Shown here piece by piece: positions 53,469 through 60,860 of a DNA stretch of 64,000 nt. Each line of letters begins with the position of its first letter. Position 1 is the first letter of the stretch. The notes below the pieces were generated by a model, which worked only from the letters and a program-made list of their open reading frames with translations, was not told the origin of the DNA and searched no databases. The position numbers were made by a program, and so were the translations under genes. Source of the DNA: Polaribacter sp. Hel_I_88 (GTDB taxonomy: Bacteria; Bacteroidota; Bacteroidia; Flavobacteriales; Flavobacteriaceae); assembly GCF_000687935.1 (NCBI RefSeq), contig NZ_JHZZ01000001.1:620001-684000 (forward strand), written 5' to 3'.

Positions 53469-53765
53469 CTAACTAAAACTTTTAATAATTTTTATCAAAT
53501 CGTTTTTTTGAAGTGCCCCAGATTGTTTCCAAACTTCTTTGCCTTGTTTATACAATACAAATGTTGGTACACCTCTCACTTGGTACTTTGCAGCTAAAGC
53601 TTGGTTTTTATCAACATCAATTTTAATGATTGAAATTGCATCACCCAAAACATCTTTTACTTCTTTTAAAATTGGACTCATGGTTTTACAAGGGCCACAC
53701 CATTCTGCAAAAAAGTCTACTAAAACTGGTGTATCTTGATTTATTATTTCTGAAAATTTACTCAT
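53469..53765 (-). CDS. trxA: Thioredoxin
   Basis: A 98-residue thioredoxin with the active site FFAEWCGPCKTM (Cys23 and Cys26), the buried Asp in LVDFF, and the cis-Pro loop RGVPTFVLYKQG. It reduces disulfides and persulfides in the cytoplasm, so it would recycle the rhodanese and CstB-like enzymes in this cluster. It begins 13 bp after the CGGC protein gene. It could be one of several thioredoxins in the genome; its place here suggests a dedicated role. Confidence 0.95.
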   Translation of the reverse strand: MSKFSEIINQDTPVLVDFFAEWCGPCKTMSPILKEVKDVLGDAISIIKIDVDKNQALAAKYQVRGVPTFVLYKQGKEVWKQSGALQKNDLIKIIKSFS

Positions 53766-53778
53766 AATTTAAATTCAT

Positions 53779-54048
53779 TTATTTTGAAAGCTTTCCAGTT
53801 GCACAACTTACAAATGATTTTGCTTTTGATGAAAAAGAATTAGCATCCTCTATTGATGGATATCCTAAGTTTTTCAACTTTTCTTTCACTTTAAAAGCAT
53901 CTTCTTCATTTGAATACTCAAAGGAAACTTTACTTTGCTCTACATTTACTTGTAATTTACTTACATTTTTTATGGTTGCTAATTTTGTAGAAATTGTGTG
54001 TGCACAACCTCCGCATTTTAAATTTTGTACTAAAATTGAAGTTTTCAT
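53779..54048 (-). CDS. HMA-domain metal-binding protein (CGGC type)
   Basis: An 89-residue protein with a heavy-metal-associated domain: QNLKCGGCAHTISTKL with Cys12 and Cys15 (CGGC rather than the usual CxxC of GMTCxxC), then the ferredoxin-like beta-alpha-beta pattern (KNVSKLQVN, SKVSFEYS, VKEKLKNLGYPS). A third cysteine (Cys82, SCATGK) lies in the C-terminal tail. It probably binds a soft metal or carries a sulfur species between the rhodanese and thioredoxin encoded on either side. Start 3 bp after the rhodanese stop. Confidence 0.88.
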   Translation of the reverse strand: MKTSILVQNLKCGGCAHTISTKLATIKNVSKLQVNVEQSKVSFEYSNEEDAFKVKEKLKNLGYPSIEDANSFSSKAKSFVSCATGKLSK

Positions 54049-54051
54049 AAT

Positions 54052-54396
54052 TTACCTATAGTTAAGAATTCCACCTTTCAAATCATAGATTTCTTTAAAA
54101 CCTAATTTTGATAATTTTTTAGAAGCTCTTTTGCTTCTAGCTCCACTTCTACAATACAAATAAACTGGTTTGACTTTATCTAATTTATCAGCCTCTGTTG
54201 AAAATTCTCCCGAGAAAATATCAATATTTTTAGCTTTATTAATACAACCAGATTTATATTCGTTAGCAGTTCTTACATCTATTAATTGTACCTTTTTATT
54301 AGAAACAGCTTGTTTAAAAGTTGAAGCATCTAAAACTTTTATATTATTATTGGTTTCTGAATTTATACCAAAAAGGTATTTCAAAATTGTTATCAT
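54052..54396 (-). CDS. Single-domain rhodanese sulfurtransferase
   Basis: A 114-residue rhodanese. The CH2A-type region is LIDVRTANEYKSGCI and the active-site loop is YLYCRSGARSKRASKKL with catalytic Cys82. It forms a cysteine persulfide and passes sulfane sulfur to acceptors such as thioredoxin or the adjacent CGGC protein. It is the first gene of the operon downstream of the Crp/Fnr gene and has a perfect -7 box and an Fnr-like inverted repeat upstream. Confidence 0.93.
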   Translation of the reverse strand: MITILKYLFGINSETNNNIKVLDASTFKQAVSNKKVQLIDVRTANEYKSGCINKAKNIDIFSGEFSTEADKLDKVKPVYLYCRSGARSKRASKKLSKLGFKEIYDLKGGILNYR

Positions 54397-54424
54397 TAAA
54401 AAATAGTTTTATTATTTACGTACT

Positions 54425-54432
54425 CAAAGATA
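54425..54432 (-). promoter_or_regulatory. -7 promoter box (TATCTTTG) of the rhodanese-HMA-trxA operon
   Basis: Perfect TAnnTTTG on the minus strand, 28 bp before the rhodanese ATG. Its centre lies exactly 33 bp from the centre of the inverted repeat at 54455-54468. Confidence 0.65.
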
Positions 54433-54454
54433 AATAATTAACGTATTTTTTTTG

Positions 54455-54468
54455 GTAACATAAGTTAC
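54455..54468. promoter_or_regulatory. Crp/Fnr-type operator GTAAC-N4-GTTAC upstream of the rhodanese operon
   Basis: GTAAC-ATAA-GTTAC, a perfect 5-4-5 inverted repeat in the gap between the Crp/Fnr-family gene and the rhodanese gene. It has the same spacing to its -7 box as the TolC site, so both are probably bound by this regulator. Confidence 0.72.
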
Positions 54469-54515
54469 ACTAGCCTTAAAAGAAGTTAAAAATTATTCTA
54501 GAAAAATTATACTAT

Positions 54516-55148
54516 TTACAATTCTAAAACTCTAATACTGTTTCTAAATAATTTTATTTTATGCTCATTTTCGAGCTTTTTTAAAAGTCTAGAAACAACA
54601 ACTCTTGAGGTATGTAAATCTTCAGCAATATGTTTGTGTGTGGTGGCTAGCTCATCATTATTATTCACCATTGCTTTGTCTTTTAAGTATTTAAAAATGC
54701 GTTCGTCCATTTTTAAAAAAGCAATTGTATCTACAGCTTGCAAAAGCTCTTCCACTCTGTTATGATAACTTTGTAATATAAAAGATTGCCAAGTTTTATA
54801 AGTGCTTAGCCAATCTGTCATTTTTTCTTTTGGTAAAAGAATTAACTCAACATCTGTTTCTGCAACAGCTCTAATTTTACTTTTAGTTTGCCCCATGCAA
54901 CAAGAAAGTGTCATGGCACAAGTATCTCCTTTTTCTAAATAATATAAAACTAATTCATCTCCATTTTCGTCTTCTCTTAAGATTTTTATGGCACCAGAAA
55001 TTAGCAAAGGCATCGATTTTATAAAATCTCCTAATTCTATGATTGTAGTATCAGCAAAAAACTTTTTAGGAATACCAATTTGTGCAATTTCTTCAATTAA
55101 ATCTTGCTCAAATAAATAGCCAAAATTAAGTTGTAAATCACTTTTCAT
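54516..55148 (-). CDS. Crp/Fnr family regulator with a cysteine-rich ligand-binding cassette
   Basis: A 210-residue transcription factor. The N-terminal cNMP-type beta roll (1 to about 125) has LEKGDTCAMTLSCCMGQTK where Crp has its cAMP phosphate-binding cassette; the Glu and Arg that hold cAMP are absent. The only three cysteines (Cys77, Cys83, Cys84) cluster there. A dimer helix follows (about 115-140), then the C-terminal winged helix with recognition helix TSRVVVSRLLKKLE. It probably senses a thiol-reactive or metal signal, not cAMP. Two Fnr-like boxes flank genes downstream of it. No clear -7 box was found for its own promoter. Confidence 0.9.
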   Translation of the reverse strand: MKSDLQLNFGYLFEQDLIEEIAQIGIPKKFFADTTIIELGDFIKSMPLLISGAIKILREDENGDELVLYYLEKGDTCAMTLSCCMGQTKSKIRAVAETDVELILLPKEKMTDWLSTYKTWQSFILQSYHNRVEELLQAVDTIAFLKMDERIFKYLKDKAMVNNNDELATTHKHIAEDLHTSRVVVSRLLKKLENEHKIKLFRNSIRVLEL

Positions 55149-55210
55149 TTCAAAATATAATTTAACTATAAATTTAATGAAATGATTTGAAAGCCCCTAA
55201 AAAAGTGTTG

Positions 55211-55357
55211 CTAAATATCTTGCTTCTCTTTTGCTTTTTTATCAGTATTCATCAACATAAAAACTGCTGCAACCAAACCGATTACAACTAACACAAAAAA
55301 ACCAATTACAATGGTTCCATTTAGCCAAGAAACAAGTGGAATGTTTAAAAAATTCAT
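55211..55357 (-). CDS. Small single-helix membrane protein
   Basis: A 48-residue open frame: MNFLNIPLVSWLNGTIVIG, one membrane helix (about 13-37), then a charged tail (NTDKKAKEKQDI) ending TAG. ATG at 55357; no Shine-Dalgarno and no perfect -7 box seen. The strong hydrophobic helix with a charged C-terminal tail and the uninterrupted frame favour a real small protein. It lies between the TolC gene of the second efflux operon and the Crp/Fnr gene. Function unknown. Confidence 0.55.
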   Translation of the reverse strand: MNFLNIPLVSWLNGTIVIGFFVLVVIGLVAAVFMLMNTDKKAKEKQDI

Positions 55358-55425
55358 AAAGCGTTTAATTTAGAGCGTAAAATTAAAGCTTATCAGATTC
55401 TTAAATTATGATAAAAGTCAGTTTC

Positions 55426-56772
55426 TTAAAATTTGATATTCATAATATCGCCACTTAATTGCAATAATTGAAGCTCAATTAATTTCGCGTCAAACTTGGC
55501 GTTGTTATAAGCTGTTTTAGAATTGATCAAGTTAATTTGTGCTTGTCTAAACTCTACAGAAGTTATTTGACCCAATTTAAAACGCTCTTGAGTTCTATCG
55601 AAATTATTTTGATTTGTAAGCACATTTTGCTCTTGTGCAGTTAAAATAAATAATTGATTATTGTAGTTTTCCCAAGTGTTTTTTAAATTATTTTCGATGT
55701 TTACTTTTTGTTGCTCTAATAATATTTGCTGATTATCTAAAGCTATTTTTGCATTGGCAACTCGTGTTTTTGTACTTCCACCATCAAAAATATTCCACGT
55801 TAAATTGATGCCTGCATTTAAACCATCAGAAGTAATTAATTTTGCCCCAAAAGGGTTAATTAAATTTTCGTTTTCTGTTCTGTTAAATCCATAAGAAGCA
55901 TTAAAACCTAATGATGGTAAAAAGTTTGCTTTGTTTATTTTAATGTTAAATTCACTAATGGCAATATTGGTTTCTCCTTGTTTTAGAAGTGCATTATTGG
56001 CTAATGTTTTATCTTTTAAATCGCCATAATTCAACATGGTATTATAATCAACTTCTGTTTCTACCACATAATTAATATCTTCTTTAGCCCCTAAAATTAC
56101 ATTTAAACCACGTTTTGCAGTATTTAATTGTTGCTTGGCAGTAATTAAACTAATACTATCATTATTTACATCTACTTGAGCATTTAAATACTCTAATCTT
56201 GTAGATTGCCCATAATCATATTGATATTGTGCGCGTTTTAACCTTGTTTTAGAAATGGTTAAAGCTTCAGACAAGTTATTGGTATTTTCTGACAAACGTG
56301 CAATTTGAAAATACGTTGTAAATAACTGTAAATAGGTATTCTCGATAGTTTCTCTAGCTTGTACTTCTGTTAAATTATAGGTTTTTTGTAATTGTTGGTA
56401 ATTGTATTTTCTGCCTAAACCATCAAAAATTGTATAGTTTACACCTAAGGATGCACTATATGTTTTTGTTACAACTCCATTTCCTGAAATCTCTGCGTCA
56501 TTGCCTGTATCTCTATCAGTAAATATAAGACTTTGATTGTTTCTTCTATAATCTGCACCCGATGTTAAAGCCACAGTTGGTAAAGCACCTCTGTTATAAA
56601 TACTTGTATTATTTTCGGCAACTTCTAAATTATTATAGGCAATTTTAATCCCGAAATTATTTTCTAAAGCTATGGCTAATGCTTCTTCTTTGGTTAAAAT
56701 TTCTTGTGCAGAAACTTGTATCGAAAGTAAAAAACAACCGAATAAAATTAGTTTATTAATGTTCATTTTCAT
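55426..56772 (-). CDS. TolC family outer-membrane efflux protein, second operon
   Basis: A 448-residue protein with a signal peptide (about 1-22, ending VSAQ) and two TolC-type helical-barrel repeats (ILTKEEALAIALENNFGIKI, AISEFNIKINKANFLPSLGF, RTQERFKLGQITSVEFRQAQ). It forms the outer-membrane channel for the RND pump just upstream, whose stop it overlaps by 17 bp. A different sequence from the TolC of the first cluster, so the two systems are separate. Confidence 0.94.
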   Translation of the reverse strand: MKMNINKLILFGCFLLSIQVSAQEILTKEEALAIALENNFGIKIAYNNLEVAENNTSIYNRGALPTVALTSGADYRRNNQSLIFTDRDTGNDAEISGNGVVTKTYSASLGVNYTIFDGLGRKYNYQQLQKTYNLTEVQARETIENTYLQLFTTYFQIARLSENTNNLSEALTISKTRLKRAQYQYDYGQSTRLEYLNAQVDVNNDSISLITAKQQLNTAKRGLNVILGAKEDINYVVETEVDYNTMLNYGDLKDKTLANNALLKQGETNIAISEFNIKINKANFLPSLGFNASYGFNRTENENLINPFGAKLITSDGLNAGINLTWNIFDGGSTKTRVANAKIALDNQQILLEQQKVNIENNLKNTWENYNNQLFILTAQEQNVLTNQNNFDRTQERFKLGQITSVEFRQAQINLINSKTAYNNAKFDAKLIELQLLQLSGDIMNIKF

Positions 56773-59700
56773 CGTATTTAGAATCTATAACTGCTCTTTC
56801 TACTTCTTCTTTAGTAATTTCGTTTCCAGTTTTTAACCACTTTATTTTTACTTTAATCCAGTTGGATGTTGACAGTAATAATGGCAACATTACCAGCGTT
56901 AAAACAGTGGCAATTGCAATTCCGTAAGCTATAGAAATTGCCATCGGAATTAAAAATTGTGCTTGTCTACTTTTTTCGAAGATTAATGGTGCTAAACCTG
57001 CTATTGTTGTTAAAGAAGTTAAGAAAATTGCTCTAAAACGAGATTGGCCAGCTGCTATTAAAGCATCATCATATTTCATACCTTCTTTTAAATAGGTATT
57101 AAATTTACCAATTAAAACCAAACCATCATTTACCATAATACCTACCAAAGCAATAATTCCTAAAAAGGATAAAATACCAATGGCAAAATCATGAATAAAA
57201 TGTCCCCAAACCACACCAATCATACTAAAAGGAATCATAATAATTAGCAAAAGTGGTTGTGAATACGACCTAAAAGTAAACGCAATTACAATATAAATTA
57301 ATCCTAAAATTATAAACGCAACTCCATTTACAGAATCTGTAGTTTTGTTTCGTTCTCTGTTTTGTCCATCGTAAATTGGGGTAACTGTAGAGTGTTTCGC
57401 CAAAATTTCTGGCATAACATTGTCTTTAATGTCTTCCAAAATTTCTGCAGCACTTCCTTTTAATTCTTTTAAATCTGCTGTAACTTGAATTTCTCTTTTT
57501 CCATCTAAGTGATTAATGGCAATATCTCCTCTTACAATCGTATAATTTGCAATTTCAGAAAACGGAATTCTTGTTCCATTGGGTGCAACAATTCGCATAT
57601 CATCTAAATCTTTTATGGTAGATCTATCCTTTTTGTCATAACGAACCCAAACTTTTATTTCATCTTGCCCACGTTGAAAACGTTGTGCTTGAAAACCAAA
57701 AAATCCATAACGAACCTGCTCCATAATAGCTTGTAAATTCAAGCCTAACAAATACGCATTATCTTTTAATTGTATGCGCACTTCTTTAATTCCTGCAGGA
57801 TCATTATCTGCAACATCTTTTAATAATGGATTGTTTTCTAACGCTAATTTTAGCTCTTCTTTTACGGCTTTTAGTTCACTAATATTATTCCCTAATAAAG
57901 AAATAGCAACAGGACTTCCTCCAAAATTTCCTCCAGAACCAAAAACTAAACTTTCTACACCATACACTTTCCCAACTTTATCACTTATAGAATTAGTGAT
58001 TTCTGGTGATGAAAAATCTCTAGCTTCACCTGGTAAAAGGTTTACTGTTAAAGTTGCATTAGCACTACCTGGCCCTACTCTTTTAATAACATTTTCTACA
58101 ACTTGAAGATTTCCTGATTGTTTAGCAGAATATTCCTCATTAACCAACCAAACTTTTTCTTCTATGGATGAAATAATAGAATCTGTAATTTTATCATTGG
58201 TTCCTTGTGGCATTTTTAAATTAATCTGAACTCGATCACTCGCTATTCTTGGAAAAAAAGCGGTTCTAACAATGCCACCTTCAATAGACATAAAACTGAA
58301 AAGTAAAATGGCAATAGGAACACTAAAAGAAAATACTTTGTTTTTTAAAGAAAATTTTAAAAATGGAACATAATACGTATCTCTAAATTTTGACAAACCT
58401 GCATCTGCAGCTTTGTTTATTTTTTTAAACAACGCATCTACTTTATTGGTTTTTTTAACCTCACCATTTTCCAGACGTTTTCTATCTAACGCTTTAGAAT
58501 GTGCAATATGTGCAGGCAAAATAATTAAGGCTTCAATTAAAGATACACTTAACGTTAACAATACAATTGTAGAAACTTCACCAAAGAAACTTCCTATTCT
58601 ACCATCCACAAAAAAGAAAGTAGAAAACGCAATAATTGTTGTTAAGATTGCTGATATAATGGGTGGAATTACTTCCATAGTTCCATCAATAGCAGCATTT
58701 ATTTTAGATTTTCCTAAATCGTAATAATGATGATAAATATTCTCACCAATAACAATTCCATCATCCACCAAAATACCAATTACAATAATCATCCCAAAAA
58801 GTGATAATACATTGATAGTAACATCAAATTGAGCCGCGAAAATAAACATCCCAAAGAAAGCAATTGGCAAACCAAAAGCCACCCAAATTGCCAATCTTAA
58901 GTTTAAGAATAACGCTAAAAAGAAAAGTACTAAAAGAATACCAACAACCCCATTTTCTATTAATAATTTTGTTCTACCATTTAAGGTAATAGAGGCATCA
59001 CTAGAAACATTTAATTGTACATTTTGTTGTTTTTGATTGTACTCATAAATGTAGTCTTTAATTTTATCTGCGGATGAAATTAAATCCTCATTATTTGTAT
59101 TACTTACTGTAATATCGATGGCTAAATTACCGTTAAAAAAAAGTCTATCTGGGTTTTCTGACCAAACATCTTTTACTTCAGCAATATCTTTTAAACGGAT
59201 AATTGTTCCATTTTGCTGAGTTCTAACAATAATATTTTGAAGTTCAACTCCATAATAAGAACGGTTGCTTGCTCTAATTAAATAATCTTCTTCAGCAGTT
59301 TTTATATTACCACCTGTAATTAAAATATTAGAGTTTCTTACAGCATTTGCAACTTCTGTAAACGATAAATTATAGGCACGTAAATCGTTTTCACGAACAG
59401 CAATTTCTATTTCTTCATCAGGAAAACCAGAGATTTCAACTTGAGAAATTCCGTCGATTCCACGAATATCATTTTCTACATTTCTAGCATATTGCTTTAA
59501 AGATTTTAAGGAAACATTTTCACCACTTAATGTAAAACTAATGGTTGGTCTTATACTTTCTACTTTAGCAATCACTGGAGGTTCCATACCACTAGGAAAA
59601 GAAGGCACCCTATCTACTGCGTTTTTTACATCTGATAAAACAACATCTATATTTTTACCTTTTTCAACTTCGATACTAACAGCCGCAGAATTTTCTTGAG

Positions 59701-59953
59701 AAACCGAGGTTACTCTTTCTACACCTACAATTCCTTTTAAGTTGTCTTCTATTTTTAGTACTACACCTTCTTCCATTTCTGCTGGTGAAGCTCCTGGATA
59801 TGCTAAATTAATTCTAATTAATTGCGAATCTACCAAAGGGAAAAAGGAAGATTTCATGCTTAAAGCACCCACAGTACCAAAAGCTAAAAATGCGATAATA
59901 ACCACATTTACGGCAACAGGATATTTAATAAAATAACTAATAATTTTTCTCAT
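56756..59953 (-). CDS. RND efflux permease, second operon
   Basis: A 1065-residue RND pump with twelve membrane helices. The proton-relay helix 4 region is VIGILVDDGIVIGENIYHHYY, with the Asp pair. The porter domains begin FFPLVDSQLIRINLAYPG and ASPAEMEEGVVLKIEDNL. In the second half the conserved GIMVNDGLVLIGKF appears. It is the inner-membrane part of a drug- or lipid-type export system with the adaptor at 61 kb and the TolC at 56 kb. A BRO-type gene separates it from the adaptor; a hairpin lies in the 50-bp gap. Confidence 0.95.
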   Translation of the reverse strand: MRKIISYFIKYPVAVNVVIIAFLAFGTVGALSMKSSFFPLVDSQLIRINLAYPGASPAEMEEGVVLKIEDNLKGIVGVERVTSVSQENSAAVSIEVEKGKNIDVVLSDVKNAVDRVPSFPSGMEPPVIAKVESIRPTISFTLSGENVSLKSLKQYARNVENDIRGIDGISQVEISGFPDEEIEIAVRENDLRAYNLSFTEVANAVRNSNILITGGNIKTAEEDYLIRASNRSYYGVELQNIIVRTQQNGTIIRLKDIAEVKDVWSENPDRLFFNGNLAIDITVSNTNNEDLISSADKIKDYIYEYNQKQQNVQLNVSSDASITLNGRTKLLIENGVVGILLVLFFLALFLNLRLAIWVAFGLPIAFFGMFIFAAQFDVTINVLSLFGMIIVIGILVDDGIVIGENIYHHYYDLGKSKINAAIDGTMEVIPPIISAILTTIIAFSTFFFVDGRIGSFFGEVSTIVLLTLSVSLIEALIILPAHIAHSKALDRKRLENGEVKKTNKVDALFKKINKAADAGLSKFRDTYYVPFLKFSLKNKVFSFSVPIAILLFSFMSIEGGIVRTAFFPRIASDRVQINLKMPQGTNDKITDSIISSIEEKVWLVNEEYSAKQSGNLQVVENVIKRVGPGSANATLTVNLLPGEARDFSSPEITNSISDKVGKVYGVESLVFGSGGNFGGSPVAISLLGNNISELKAVKEELKLALENNPLLKDVADNDPAGIKEVRIQLKDNAYLLGLNLQAIMEQVRYGFFGFQAQRFQRGQDEIKVWVRYDKKDRSTIKDLDDMRIVAPNGTRIPFSEIANYTIVRGDIAINHLDGKREIQVTADLKELKGSAAEILEDIKDNVMPEILAKHSTVTPIYDGQNRERNKTTDSVNGVAFIILGLIYIVIAFTFRSYSQPLLLIIMIPFSMIGVVWGHFIHDFAIGILSFLGIIALVGIMVNDGLVLIGKFNTYLKEGMKYDDALIAAGQSRFRAIFLTSLTTIAGLAPLIFEKSRQAQFLIPMAISIAYGIAIATVLTLVMLPLLLSTSNWIKVKIKWLKTGNEITKEEVERAVIDSKYDENEH

Positions 59954-59966
59954 TATATGCTGAATT

Positions 59967-59998
59967 TACTAAAACTGAAATTACTTCAGCTTTTAGTA
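59967..59998 (-). other. Hairpin between the BRO-type gene and the RND gene
   Basis: TACTAAAA-CTGAA pairs with TTCAG-C-TTTTAGTA (one bulged C) around a five-base loop, 13 bp before the RND ATG at 59953. It has no U-tract, so it may be an mRNA processing or stability element. Confidence 0.45.
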
Positions 59999-60003
59999 TT
60001 TGT

Positions 60004-60837
60004 TTATTCTAAACTTTTTTTATTCTCTAAATAATCTTTTGCAGAAAGTTTGTTTACCACTTTTTTTCCTGTTTTCTCTTCAATTTCTTTTCTTGTATTT
60101 CCTGCAATTGTGCCTCCTTGATTGGCAATAGTTTTATTTTCGTTAAATGTTTTCGGCTTTTTCTCTTTACTAATTTCTGTGGTTGTAGCCTCTGCAAGCA
60201 TATTTAAAACCAACTCTAAATTAGACATATTGTCTCTTAAATTTTCTTTTTTTAAGCCTTTTAGATTTTTGTAATTCTTAACATCTAAACCACTCCAAGC
60301 TTTTGTAATTTCGTTGGTTAGAATTGCATATTCTTGTCCTTTTTCTACGCCTCTATGTTCCCATTCGTCTGTTAATTCTTTACGGACTTCTATACTTTTT
60401 AAACGTTGATTAATCCAATTTTTACTGTACCCTTTATTAAGATACGTTTCCATTAATCTATCAAAACCAAATTCTGGGTTTTCTATTTCGTCAATACGTT
60501 CTTTGGCTACTTTTGCAATCCATAATTTAAAAGGTTCTGCTTTTGGTGATGGTATAGATTGAATTAAACGAAATAACTGTTCTGTATTTGCAACGTCTGT
60601 AATACGCATTTTACCATCTTCAGCTTGCATTTTCAACTGTCCCAAATCTTGGGACAGTTCACTCCCTTCTTTCTTTAATTTTGATTTTAATGCACTCCAA
60701 TACTTTCTAGGTCTTGGACTTTCGGTTAAAATAGCAACAACATCAATAATAGAAAAAAACCATTCTTCTTGGATTTCATCCCAATGAGTTCTAACTTTTT
60801 GTTCTTCAAATAATTTTATGGCTTGGTCTTTTTTCAA
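60004..60837 (-). CDS. BRO-domain protein (phage antirepressor-like)
   Basis: A 277-residue protein with an N-terminal BRO domain (EEWFFSIIDVVAILTESP, YWSALKSKLKKEGSEL, LFRLIQSIPSPKAEPFKLW) and a C-terminal helical part (DEWEHRGVEKGQEYAILTN, then EEKTGKKVVNKL). BRO domains occur in phage antirepressors and virus proteins and bind DNA. The family is found as a single gene in many bacteria. Here it is inserted between the adaptor and pump genes of an efflux operon, on the same strand, which is unusual. No phage genes flank it. Confidence 0.9.
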   Translation of the reverse strand: MKKDQAIKLFEEQKVRTHWDEIQEEWFFSIIDVVAILTESPRPRKYWSALKSKLKKEGSELSQDLGQLKMQAEDGKMRITDVANTEQLFRLIQSIPSPKAEPFKLWIAKVAKERIDEIENPEFGFDRLMETYLNKGYSKNWINQRLKSIEVRKELTDEWEHRGVEKGQEYAILTNEITKAWSGLDVKNYKNLKGLKKENLRDNMSNLELVLNMLAEATTTEISKEKKPKTFNENKTIANQGGTIAGNTRKEIEEKTGKKVVNKLSAKDYLENKKSLE

Positions 60838-60860
60838 GGCTTTTATTTATAGAAATTATA

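Noticed and set aside
57774..58106. A 110-residue plus-strand frame
   Set aside because: Antisense to the RND permease; no motif and composition is that of a shadow.
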